Source: Ceriagrion tenellum (taxonomy: Eukaryota > Arthropoda > Insecta > Odonata > Coenagrionidae). From it: a stretch of DNA of 64,000 bases. The stretch lies in contig OY720643.1 of the NCBI GenBank assembly GCA_963169105.1, forward strand, positions 130,376,041 to 130,440,040, written 5' to 3'. Position numbers and translations under genes: made by a program. Positions 1-9,381 of this stretch are shown in pieces (the first letter of the stretch is position 1; each line of letters starts with the position of its first letter). Below the pieces are notes generated by a model that had not been told where the DNA came from, made no database searches, and saw only the letters and a list, made by a program, of their open reading frames with translations.

Positions 1-9
1 ATTAACATC

Positions 10-48
10 GCTGTGACACGTGTGCTCTTGTATAGGAGGCTGAGACAT
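10..48 (+). pseudogene. Copia pol relic, gag-pre-integrase part (left piece)
   Basis: This short piece reads through as the start of a GAG-pre-integrase box (LYRRLRH, compare the usual LxHRRLGH of Copia polyproteins). It is cut at position 48 by the long-TIR transposon and resumes after 3805. The last nine bases, ctgagacat, recur at 3797-3805 as the target duplication. It is inactive and belongs with the Copia relic downstream of the transposon. Confidence 0.5.
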
Positions 49-357
49 TAGAGAGGCTCAAAAAAACCGAACTTCGAAAAAGTTAAGGGGAGGTTTTATC
101 ATCGCGTGCTACTTTCCAATACAAGCTTTTTGACACCTCGCGCGACCCAACCCGACCACCGGAAGGGGTCCCGCAAGGCTCCCGAAGTAAGCAACCCGCC
201 AGACCTACAAAGCGTGCGGCGGCGGCCCACCTGAAGACCCATACGCGGCTAAGTATTCGTCTGACAAAAAAATTTTATAGAACAAAAGTTCTCGGAGAGG
301 TCAAGTTACGTTAGTTTACACCCAAAAAATTACAAATTTTTCAATTTTTAAAAATTT
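49..357 (+). repeat. Left terminal inverted repeat
   Basis: It matches the reverse complement of about 3487-3796 with scattered mismatches and small indels. It begins TAGA, then GGCTCAAAAAAA, and is GC-rich in the middle and AT-rich at the inner edge. Confidence 0.85.
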
Positions 358-454
358 TATTGTTTTTACAGAAAGAATAATTATGGTTATTTATGAGGAC
401 ACACTAATTAAGTTTGTTACGCTTTCTATCCTCTGCCACAGTTAACAGAAGCAA

Positions 455-2988
455 TTACCTCTGTTCGTCATCATTTGTTAGTTTATTTCCCTTCAGAAAC
501 CGGGTCACTAATTGAACAGCACGTTCTGCACAGTCATTGACAACTTTAAAGTGTGTGACAATTTTCTGGCCTCTTAAAAAATCTGGGTCCTGTTTCCATT
601 GAGTGGGGTTTTTTGCCAGGAAACTAGTAGAGATTTTAATGGCTTTGAAAAACTTAAAAGACTCTTTGGATGCAAAGTTTTCAAGGCGTAAGTCCACAAC
701 ATTATTATGAAGTGTCACGTCAGCGCGAATGGGAGCATCACTGGGACATTTCCTGTTTCGCATAGCAGCAACAATCCCCTTTTTGTGTTCACATGTCACA
801 TCGTCATCAAATAATGAAAGGCAAACGAGTTTGGGCGACAGGTACCATAAATGATGGGGAAACTTCTGGAGTGCTGCTTCCCAGTGAGAGCCTAATTTCC
901 TGTTGGAATAGAGCAGCTGGAGAAAAGCCAAGTCATTTCGAGGCGCCTGGACAGCCAGCGGTGCCTGAAACCAATACCTAACATAGAACCTGCATATAAA
1001 CACACACAGAGACAGAAGCCGGGAATCTTGATGCGATGACAGCTGGAGCTGCCGCCCGAATATCCACGCTTTCATGGCATAAATAGCGCGTGCCATCCAA
1101 CGCGTTTTGCTGAGCGCCCCAGGTTTCTTGTATTTATATTGAGGCTTCCCTTTGACTTGGCCGCCCAAGAAAACCACGAACAATTCAAGAAACTCTCTGT
1201 AATCGCCGCGAGGCTGCTTTATCTGCAAAACAAGTGCCAGGAATATGACATTGTTTTCCATATAAAAAGAATAATGAGCAGGAGATTATTATGAATGTTA
1301 TTTTACCTGAAGCTGTTGTTGACAGAAAGTAATAATGTCGTCAGCCTCTGGAATTTGCTTCAATTTCCGCGTCGATGCTGCCGTGCGGTACTTAACTGTA
1401 AAAGATATTTTTTTGGGAAGTTAACCTTTGTACTTGGCATCAATTCATCTTTTTTCAACGATCATGTTAAGCTTAATCGAACTTACACTGCTCCGTGGTT
1501 TTCCAGTTTTCATCTAACTTAGCAAAGAAAGGAAGTCGAGGATCCTTGGAATCCCCGAGCAAGTTAGTGGTGGCAGCCTCTATCACCAGCTCAGCAACAT
1601 GATGTCGACAGGCACAGTTAACCAAATTATTGGCGATCTTCTCTGCAAGCAGGGTGCAGCAGCCCTTGATGCGGCCAGTGTTGTGGGCTGTTGTATCAAA
1701 GACTGTGCCGACAATTTTATTCTCTAAGCCCCAATCACTAAGAAGTCCAAAAGTCGCTTCTGCCTGAGCGCGTCCTGTGCTTGCATCAAGGCGTGGTACT
1801 CCAAGAAGCTGTTCAAAGTCTAGAACCGTGACAAGTACTGGAATTCGATCATGCTTCTTAGAGTCTGCGAGCAAAATAGAACCATTTTATATGTAAGGCT
1901 AGTATGTTAAAATAAACAAACGAATTCGTTGAAGTGTGCTCACCTTCCCCCTCCGGCAATAATTTCCCATCCCAGTGAACAAAGAATGGCCCTGGCATGT
2001 AGGCAACTGAACTCATCAGCGAATCCACGACAATTTCCCTGTTGGCATTCCGTTTGCGCTGTAGTGAGGCCCTCGAGCATACAGGATTAAATGTTGGAAG
2101 GGCGTCATCCTCAAGACCCAATGAGTCACCAGCTGCTTTCAAAGTGGATTCCACAGTCTTTTTTACGATGCGAGCACCAAATTTATCACTAGTTTGAGTT
2201 CTATCAAGGGCTGATGTCAACTCCTTGGTTAGAATTGAGAGTTTCTTCCGCCCTTTTTTATTTGGCGGTGGCATAGACTCTAAACGTGAAGAAAAAACTT
2301 AAAATAATTATTGTACCCTTCCTCAAAATGTGAATAATAAATGACTTTTTTACTCACCAGGATCATTGATGGTAACCTGTTCTTGCCAAGGATCTTCATT
2401 ATGGTTAAGGCCAGGGCTATTAACTGAGGACGTTTACTGAAACGCTGTGCTGATATCATGATCGGAGCGCTGTTTGAGCTTCCTCTGTCTCTCCTTCCTC
2501 TTCATTTTTCTCTCTTTTTTCTTCACCCACTTTCTATCAACGCTAACCATAGTTGCTTTCCTATCTTTTTTTATTGATTCATAAAACTGTCTGTCCTCTT
2601 TTAACTCAATTTTCCCTCTCTTCAAACCGATATCAAACAATGTGTCCAAGGATGCTATGAACCTCTCTCTTCGAAAGTTTGTTGGTCTCGACATTGAACG
2701 CTTTAGTTCAACCCATTCATTATATACTGCAACCAATTTACCAGTAGCATCGTTCTTTGATAACGTTGGGATACCTCCCCTTGCCTACATGCCCAATAGA
2801 AGCTCAACAGCTTCTCTACATGCGTCTCGGATGGTTGGCGACGGTCTTTTTAGTCGCGCGAACAGAACAAACTGCATAACATTCCTTAATGTTGGAAGTC
2901 TGTTGTCACCACAAATCCTGTCCGTCGCACCACCAATAAGCCACGTCGCAGGGGATGTTCTGGTAGTTTTCTTAGGTGGCATAGTCAA
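455..2988 (-). pseudogene. Transposase of the long-TIR element, five inferred exons, two in-frame stops
   Basis: It is read on the minus strand. The inferred exons are 2988-2358, 2279-1944, 1864-1487, 1395-1307 and 1222-455. The boundaries carry good signals (GTGAGT, GTGAGC, GTAAGT and GTAAAA donors; TTTAG, TCGCAG, TTACAG and TTGCAG acceptors) and the frames join. Exon 3 holds FDTTAHNTG (a candidate catalytic Asp block) followed by CACRHHVAEL, a C-x-H-type metal or insertion-domain motif. Exon 5 holds LSKTRWMARA, the RW motif. Exon 1 has a basic, Lys-rich segment. Two in-frame stops in exon 1 (2785-2787 TAG and 2434-2436 TAA) break the gene unless one marks an unrecognised intron. Splicing is inferred from sequence only. 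Confidence 0.7.
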
Positions 2989-3265
2989 CTGACTTCACTT
3001 CGAATATTAATTTCTAACTTGAACCACAAAGTATCCGAAAGACACGCCGAAAAAACGCGATACGACTCGCGCCGCGTACAGCGCCACGACTGCGGGAGCG
3101 CTGGCGTAAATTGGGGCGTGCACAGCACCTCAGCTCAGCGCATACTGACCGACCACGCTTGCAGCCGTGGACTTTACCCTCGGACCTCAAGGAAGGCTCG
3201 ACAAGACTGAACATGCCTGTTTACGCCAAACTTAGGTTCTCTCGATCTGTCTCTGCTGTGCAGTT

Positions 3266-3350
3266 GCTGCGTGGTAGCCGAGTCAGCATAGTCAGTAATG
3301 CTCACGCTTCGTGTACGTGAGTCTAGGGTTCGAATACCGTCACCTGACAG
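3266..3350 (+). repeat. tRNA-like SINE fragment, copy 1
   Basis: The segment has an A-box-like tggtagccgagt and a B-box-like gggttcgaatacc about 55 bases apart, then ends in cagtcgttttcttt. The same order and tail recur at 8068-8150. It lies between the transposase start and the right TIR, so it is either an insertion into the transposon or part of its leader. Pol III promoter function is inferred. Confidence 0.4.
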
Positions 3351-3486
3351 TCGTTTTCTTTGCTAACGATATAATCATGAAGCAAAGGATCATATGTAAA
3401 ATTGTTTTCATCTCTTCTGACTCGACAGAAACTCCACAAGACCAATAAAACGTACTCTTTCCGGATTTATCCATGAAGCGCGTTAA

Positions 3487-3796
3487 AAAAATTCAAATAT
3501 TTGAGAAATTTGTAATTTTTTGGTTGTAAACTAACGTAACTTGACCTCTCCGAGAACTTTTGTTCTATAAAATTTTTTTGTCAGACGAATACTTAGCCGC
3601 GTATGGGCCTTCAGGTGGGCCGCCGCCGCACGCTTTTTAGGTCTGGCGGGTTGCTTACTTCGGGAGCCTTGCGGGACCCCTTCCGGTGGTCGGATTGGGT
3701 CGCGCGGGTGTCAAAAAGGTTGTATTGGAAAGTAGCACGCGATGAGAAAACCTCCCCTTAACTTTTTCGAAGTTCGGGTTTTTTTGAGCCCGTCTA
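3487..3796 (-). repeat. Right terminal inverted repeat
   Basis: It is the reverse complement of the left repeat and ends in gagcccgtcta, directly followed by the 9-bp duplication at 3797-3805. Confidence 0.85.
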
Positions 3797-3805
3797 CTGA
3801 GACAT

Positions 3806-5560
3806 TCATCTATCGAATGTATCAAGAAATTAGCTGAGTGTGTTATGGGATTGGTGAGGTCAAACCAACCTGCAATGTGTGTGAAGAGTGTATCGAAGGT
3901 AAGCAAGTTGGTTTGTCTCACAACTCGACAAGGTTTAAGTCTACCAGACCCTTAGAAAGGGCTCACTCAGATCTGTGTGGTGCTATTTCTCCTGCTGCAT
4001 GTAATGGGATTGAGAACCTCATGAGTTTTGTTGATGATACTCATTTCACGGTATCATTTGGGCTCAAATTAAAATCAGAAGCAGCTAGTTTTGTCAAACC
4101 GTATGTGGCGATGGCCAGAAACATTGAATTGTAACATGGTACAATTTCGGTGTAATAATGGAAGAGAGTATGTAAAGGAAGAATCAATGAATTTTTCAAG
4201 GATAAGGGAATTCAGTGGGGATTAACTAGAATCTCCAGAATCATACTCCAGAATTAAACGGGGTTGCTGAACGCATGAATAGTACCATTAATGATAAGGC
4301 ACGCTGCGTGCTGCCCTGACTACATTTGCATTTTTTACATAATTAATAGATCGCCTACTATTGGTTTAGAACGTAACAAAGTGCCTGCTAAGCTCTGGTT
4401 TAATATCAAACCTAACTTAAGTAACTTGAAGGTATTTGGTGTACTGCATTTGTCAAGAAACATAAAATAGAGATAAAAATTTGATGAGAGATCTAAAAGG
4501 TGTATATTTTTAGGTTACTATCCTAATTTTAGGTTATAGATTGTGGAGTCTTTCTGAAGTTATTTCTGCATGTGAGGTTGTATTTATTTCAAAGATGATA
4601 TATTCAATGAATAAAATAGAAAATCATGACTGAGATTATGTCTGGGAAGGTGAAAAGGTGGAGATAATGAAGATGGAGATAGGGAGGAGGAAATGGAGTA
4701 TTATGAGAATGAAAATGAGATTGAGAATGTTACAGGAGACAGAAGCGAAAATGAAAATGCTGCAAGAAATACCCCAATTCAGGAGGAGGCAAGAAGGAGC
4801 ATCCGAGCAACCAGAAAGCCAGAATACCTGGACTATGCCACACTGGCAGTGAGAGATAGTGCGATTAAGGATGAGAGTGAAGATAGAGTAGAATTCTGCC
4901 TGTCAATCTTCCTTCTTTCTGATTGGGAAAAAGTGGAATCGCCCTCTATACAGGTAGGTAATAGAAGAAAATTAAAAATTGGCTTTAAATGCTGTTGGCT
5001 TTCCAGATGGTGTACCTGAGTCATAAGACGAGTTAGATGATAAATATGATAAATAGGAGTGGCTTAAGGCAATGGAGGAGGAGACGCTTTGAACTCAACA
5101 AACACATGGGATTTATAAAATGTCCAAAGGGGAGGTAACCTATTAAAAGGAAATGGGTGTGTGCTCTAAAACATAACAGTAAAGGAGAAGTAATTAGATA
5201 CAAGGCAAGGTTAGTAGTAAAGGGTTGCTCACAGAAAAAGGGTGTAGATTATTTGGGAACCTATGCTCCGGTAGCAAGACTGTCTACTTGAAGGATATTA
5301 CTCGCAACTCGTAAGTATGATTAATCATAAGAATTTGTTTGCTCATCAATTTGATGTGAAAAATGTATTTCTAAATGGAATTTTAAAATAAGAAATTTAT
5401 GTGAACCCTCCAGATGGTATGAAATTTAAGGATGGTTTAGTATGTAAGATAAATAAAACCCTATATGGGCTAAAGCAAGCGCCGATGGAATGGAATGCTA
5501 GGCCCCATGCATTCACTATTAAGATAGGATTCAATCAATGTGTTACATATAAGTGTGTTA
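3806..5560 (+). pseudogene. Ty1/Copia polyprotein relic (integrase and reverse transcriptase)
   Basis: Near 3860-3900 the translation has a CxxC pair with an EGKQ-type context, the end of the zinc-binding domain. Integrase-like text follows (HSDLCG at about 3963, NGREYV at about 4150, NGVAERMN at about 4260). Further on comes the Copia RT signature: YKARLVVKGCSQ around 5200, FDVKNVFLNG around 5350 and LYGLKQAP around 5465. These are standard Copia blocks in the expected order. Frameshifts and stops separate nearly every block, and the YVDD region is not found before the relic ends. A ragged GAG-rich stretch at 4650-4850 corresponds to the low-complexity IN-RT linker. The copy is non-functional. 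Confidence 0.85.
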
Positions 5561-5759
5561 TGTAAGATCAACACGATCAACAATTGACTTGTATATTTCA
5601 ATAATCAAATCCATCATAGGTTATAAGTCAATTTAAGTTTGATGGCTTCCAGCCAGATCAGCAACTCCCAATGTCCGTAACAATGTCCCGTTGTCAACGA
5701 ATATAAAATGAGTGTTCACACTACAAAGTGTTTTTCGGTGTATGGAATTTCGAATTAAA

Positions 5760-6690
5760 TGAGGGCTGACAAAATACCATTTGGTTTTAGTTGGATCGAG
5801 TCAGTGAGGGAAAATTTTCACTTAATATGCCATTTGGTTCTCAGAAATTTCACTTGTTTGCAAAACGATGGGGCTTCAAAATTAACACTTCTAGTCCTCA
5901 TTATCCTAGGAGAATGGGCTTGCTGAAAGAGCTGTTGGTATTTGTAAGAAGATGTAAAAATGTCAGGAAACAGGTTTAGAGGAGGAAATGCTTTTAAAAT
6001 ATCGAAATTGTCCAATTCTCGGATCTAAGTACTGTCCATCACAATTACTTTTCAGTCGTAGAGCAAAAACAAAATTGCCAATCCACAAGGAATTGTTGTA
6101 TCCTGCTGTTGTGCCCAATTTAGTCAAATACGGTTTAAAGGGCTCAAAAGAATAAAAAGTGCTTTGAATAAACTACAAAACCAAGGTGCTGCACTTTTCA
6201 AAGGGGCCAAAATATTGTGGGCAGCGATTGTTCCGGGTTTCCATCCGCGTGTATCCATTATTTCGGACAATATTTCGCCAACGTTCCAGTTGGCTTCCTC
6301 AGGTCCACTGAAGAAACTGAAATATTGTCCGAAATAATGGATACACGCGGATGGAAACCCGGAACAATCGCTGCCCACAGTCAGAATCTCCGCGGAAGCC
6401 TACTGGGAAAGGGCCAAAATATTGTTCATTGGGAGGGCAATGTGTGGAAGCGGGTACAGTGGTAGACATTGCTGCAGCCCCAGGTTCAGTAGTATTAATT
6501 AAAGATGATAAAAATAGGCTAAAAAAGGAACACTTTACCACCTAAAGCCCTCTGTCGTTGAGCATTATATACCTAAACCTCTTAAGGTAAGAGATTATGA
6601 AGGAAGGCCTATCAGGATTAAGAAAAAACCTTCTTAATTAAAAGGTTATATTTCATAGTTTCTGAAAGAAGAGAATCTGAGCTGATATTA
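5760..6690 (+). pseudogene. Ty3/Gypsy integrase C-terminal relic
   Basis: Translation near 5840-6100 shows FAKRWGFKINTSSPHYPR, then RNCPILGSKYCPSQLLFSRR. This is the D,D-35-E integrase end region (the TSSPHYPxxNGxAE block) with the usual PAQLLMGRR-like box. A later stretch near 6478-6600 reads PGSVVLIKDD, like the Gypsy integrase tail. The glutamate-bearing helix is frameshifted. A 192-bp foldback element interrupts the relic at 6219-6410. Confidence 0.75.
6219..6410 (+). mobile_element. Foldback ribozyme-like element 1 (192 bp)
   Basis: It is flanked by the perfect 15-bp duplication gggccaaaatattgt (6204-6218 and 6411-6425). Two arms of about 58 bases (6219-6276 and 6320-6378) are near-perfect inverted copies. 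On the minus strand the junction (6302 to 6264) reads CTGAGGA, one base, a GCCAAC/GTTGGC stem, GAAA, then a GTCC. The block CGCGGAAGCC at 6391-6400 lies shortly before the right target duplication, as in copies 5 and 6 of this set. Confidence 0.75.
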
Positions 6691-6931
6691 TGTTGGTTTT
6701 AATAATCTTGTTAAGTTCATGACGTTATTAATTTTATTTGGTGTTCAGATCACAATCTTAATGTTCTAATTTCATTGATGTTCTAATTTCTGTATAAATC
6801 TGTTCATTGTACTCTGGGAGAGATGTAGTGTAAACACTCATTATATATTCGTTGACAACGGGACGTTGCAATGGACATTGGGAGTTGTTGATCTGGCTGG
6901 AAGCCATTAAACACATATTGACTTATAAGTA

Positions 6932-6949
6932 GAGTGCGGAAAAAAAGTC
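6932..6949 (+). repeat. Candidate outer TIR, left (18 bp)
   Basis: The sequence gagtgcggaaaaaaagtc is matched exactly in inverted orientation at 19840-19857. Subterminal aaaaagtc/gactttt motifs recur next to both copies, as in hAT ends. No convincing 8-bp duplication was found. Confidence 0.45.
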
Positions 6950-7375
6950 TTTTGACTTTTTGTAAAAGTGGGACTTTTGTGGTTTGAAATACAAATATTC
7001 ACCAATTTCATTAAATAAAACATTTTATAATGCTTTGTTTAGAGACTTTTTGGGACTTTTATGGTGTGGCGGGGCTTTTTCTGATAAAACAGACTTTTCC
7101 GGGCTTCTTTATTGAAACCACATGCCTAAGTTTGGCTGTTGTGATTACTTTTGTTCAACTGGGTATTGGACACATCCTTGTTTTTCATGCGGTATTCCAT
7201 GGAGCAGAGATGTACTGCAAAAATGTAAGCTCCTGACAACTTTTAATGCGAAATTTTACTAATAAGTGATTTTCGCGACACGTGTGATTTTCACATATTC
7301 AGGGCATGGTACTAATACATAAGGTAGGCCACTGCGCATGTTGGGTTGCGCATTTCGCGAGTCAGCCACCCGCTG

Positions 7376-7383
7376 TGACGTCA
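7376..7383. promoter_or_regulatory. CRE-type palindrome TGACGTCA
   Basis: A perfect 8-bp cAMP-response-element consensus lies in a locally CpG-rich stretch (7330-7400), about 120 bases upstream of the THAP exon start. A promoter role is inferred. Confidence 0.35.
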
Positions 7384-7504
7384 CCTGGTGGAAGAGAGTT
7401 GCTTCGCTTCCATTGCTTTTGCATAGGAAAACGAGCTCGAGCGGGTGTTTATTCGCACTTTTAAGTGATTTAACTCACTTATTGTGTGTGCATCAGCAAT
7501 AACG

Positions 7505-7649
7505 ATGTCTTGTGCTGTTTCTGATTGAAACGACCATAGCAAACATTCCAAGGGAAAGGTGACATTTTTCCGTTTTCCATCGGAACTGGGCATTCTGGGC
7601 TACTGGATAAGGACATGCCGAAGAAGTGACCCTATCAACGTAAAAACAG
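7505..7649 (+). pseudogene. THAP zinc-finger first exon, broken
   Basis: From the ATG at 7505 the translation begins MSCAVSD and meets TGA (7526-7528) at the position of the second zinc Cys of a C-x(2-4)-C pair. It then continues with KVTFFRFPSE and a WIRTCRRSDPINV block, the usual THAP middle with its invariant Trp. The exon ends in acag|gtgag at 7649, a strong splice donor. THAP domains are known as DNA-binding heads of P-element-type and other transposases and of cellular THAP proteins. No second exon with the CxxH pair was found before the Tc1-like element at 7741, so the parent element is unknown. Confidence 0.6.
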
Positions 7650-8067
7650 GTGAGTTATGGAATATTTCTCATGGTTGTATTTCTGAATGTTAAATTTTAA
7701 TTCGGAATACTATCCTAATTTTAATGATTAAATGTAAGTACTATCGTTTCCAAAAGTCTGAGTGCATCCACTTTGCCCCATCCTACGGTTTGTGCGGTGG
7801 GAAAAATTTTGAAATTTGGCACTACATGCGGACTGCGTCTTTTGCTGGGCTAGCTTCACTTGTCGCGAGACGACGTTGGGGAATGAGTTACCGACGAAAG
7901 GATCGACGGGGACGGAGTAAAACACGAGAGAGGAAAGCCCCATCGGAATGCACCGAAGGTTATTCGCGCTCATGCGGTTGCGACGCGACGATGGAAGTCT
8001 CTGACTTGTGTGATTTTCGCTCTCTAAATTCACATTTGTGCTCAGGAGTGACCCGCTCTGTGAAAGC

Positions 8068-8150
8068 GGCGCGGTAGCCGCGTGTTCAAGACTGTCTAAT
8101 AATGCGAATATGAAACATTCGCGGGTTCGATGCTCAGTCGTTGTCTTTTT
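8068..8150 (+). repeat. tRNA-like SINE fragment, copy 2
   Basis: It has an A-box-like gcggtagccgcgtgt, a B-box-like gggttcgatgctc and a tail cagtcgttgtcttttttt, parallel to the copy at 3266-3350. It lies in the block present only in the left arm of the Tc1-like element, so it arrived by insertion. No clean target duplication was identified. Confidence 0.4.
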
Positions 8151-8732
8151 TTGTACTCAAGTAATTTCAATATGACTGTGACAATTAACCTCGAGTGCTG
8201 TCTCTTTACATCAACGCACCCGGTACTGCTTATTATATTACAGGAATTCAATAATGATGCAGGACAACCTAATACGAAAGATGACTCCTTGAATTCTTAT
8301 TTCTCCTTAAGCCAATCTATTTAAAGGGAATAAATACTTAAACTTCTTCGGAAATGAGTGGATGTTATTAGTGAAATTAACACGATCTGCAAAATATGAC
8401 GGCGAAAATATTTACGCTCTCATAATACTGTAACTATCTAGTTTCTAGCCTATGTTTAATAAACAAAGAAATCCTAAAATTCATAACCCATAAATAATAC
8501 CAGTTCCTTGGTAACTTTGTGGTGTTCAATTTTTCAGAGAATGTTACCATTATATTCTCTTCATAATCCATATCATCTCCAAAAATTATGTAGATTTCTT
8601 CTGGTACAATCGGTTGTATATATTTTTTTTCTTTCCAAAATAAAGAATACTGAGAGTTATTTGGCGGTCTTGCATCGAGTTCGTACCATTAAATAGGATA
8701 TCGGTAAACCATAGAATACTCCTGAATATGTT

Positions 8733-9380
8733 CGATGAACGCAAAGCCAGTCGCTTTCAGACCGTCGCAATGGAACGTGATCCTTCTGCCGAGCTCTCTG
8801 TCGCTAGCAGAGGCAAGATTGTTGGAATGGTGGCCGCCGGGATGCAAATCTCCGAGATTGCCAGAAGAATGGGTGTTCATCGGTGTTTATAGATACGAAT
8901 CCAGCAACATTTTGAGGACAAAAACATCTGTGCGTGTTACTGCAAACTTTTGGGGGGCAATGACCGCTTCTGGTCCTGGACCATTAGTAAGGACGCCGAC
9001 TCGAATGAACACGCTAGAGCACGTTAACGAATTAGAAGATAATCTGATACCGTTCTCAAATGAGGTTGCTCCGCACGGGGAAACGAATTTTGTACAGGAC
9101 AACTGCCCTATACATACGGTCAGACTTTTTTTCGAAATGAGCAATTAGTGGTGTTACCTTGGCCGGCATGTTCACCAGATTTAAATCCCATCGAAAACCT
9201 GTGGGAACTTATGGTTCAGGAGTGAAAATTGTTGATACAAAATCTGTGGAGGAATTAGAAGCCCATGTCCGGGAGTTATGGGATTCCTTCCGCAGACGGC
9301 CTCAAATATGCGAAAACTCAGTCGCATCAATGAATCGCCGGTTACAGGAAGTGGTGGATTTAGGGGGTGACGAAACAAAT
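8733..9380 (+). pseudogene. Tc1-like transposase relic
   Basis: Around 8770-8885 one frame gives a helix-turn-helix block (VASRGKIVGMVAAGMQ, then EIARRMGVHR), the paired-like DNA-binding domain. After a deletion, the DDE domain resumes with NFWGAMTASGPGPLVR (about 8947), NFVQDNCPIH (second Asp, about 9090) and WPACSPDLNPIENLWELMVQ (about 9160-9222), the classical C-terminal Tc1 signature with the final acidic residue. Frameshifts and the missing first catalytic Asp region make it inactive. A related fragment occurs at 29521-29625 on the minus strand. Confidence 0.85.
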
Positions 9381-9381
9381 A

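Larger units (their letters stand above)
49..3796 (-). mobile_element. Long-TIR DNA transposon with hAT-like RNase H-fold transposase
   Basis: A complete 3748-bp element. Its ends are long inverted repeats of about 300 bp beginning TAGA, and it is flanked by a perfect 9-bp direct repeat, ctgagacat (40-48 and 3797-3805). The interior carries one minus-strand transposase gene with five plausible exons. The TIR length and 9-bp duplication recall Mutator-type elements. The protein has a C-x-H-H motif and an RW motif typical of RNase H-fold transposases with an all-alpha insertion (hAT, P, Mutator and relatives), so the superfamily is left open. It sits inside a Copia pol relic and is therefore younger than it. 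Confidence 0.85.
5621..6930. repeat. Inverted repeat pair around a Gypsy relic
   Basis: Positions 5621-5722 and 6828-6930 are about 100-bp inverted copies sharing ttcgttgacaacgggacg-type sequence and ggaagccat on the right arm. The right copy lies where an LTR would follow the Gypsy relic and the left copy is inverted. This could be an LTR fragment in the wrong orientation or a foldback structure. Confidence 0.65.
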
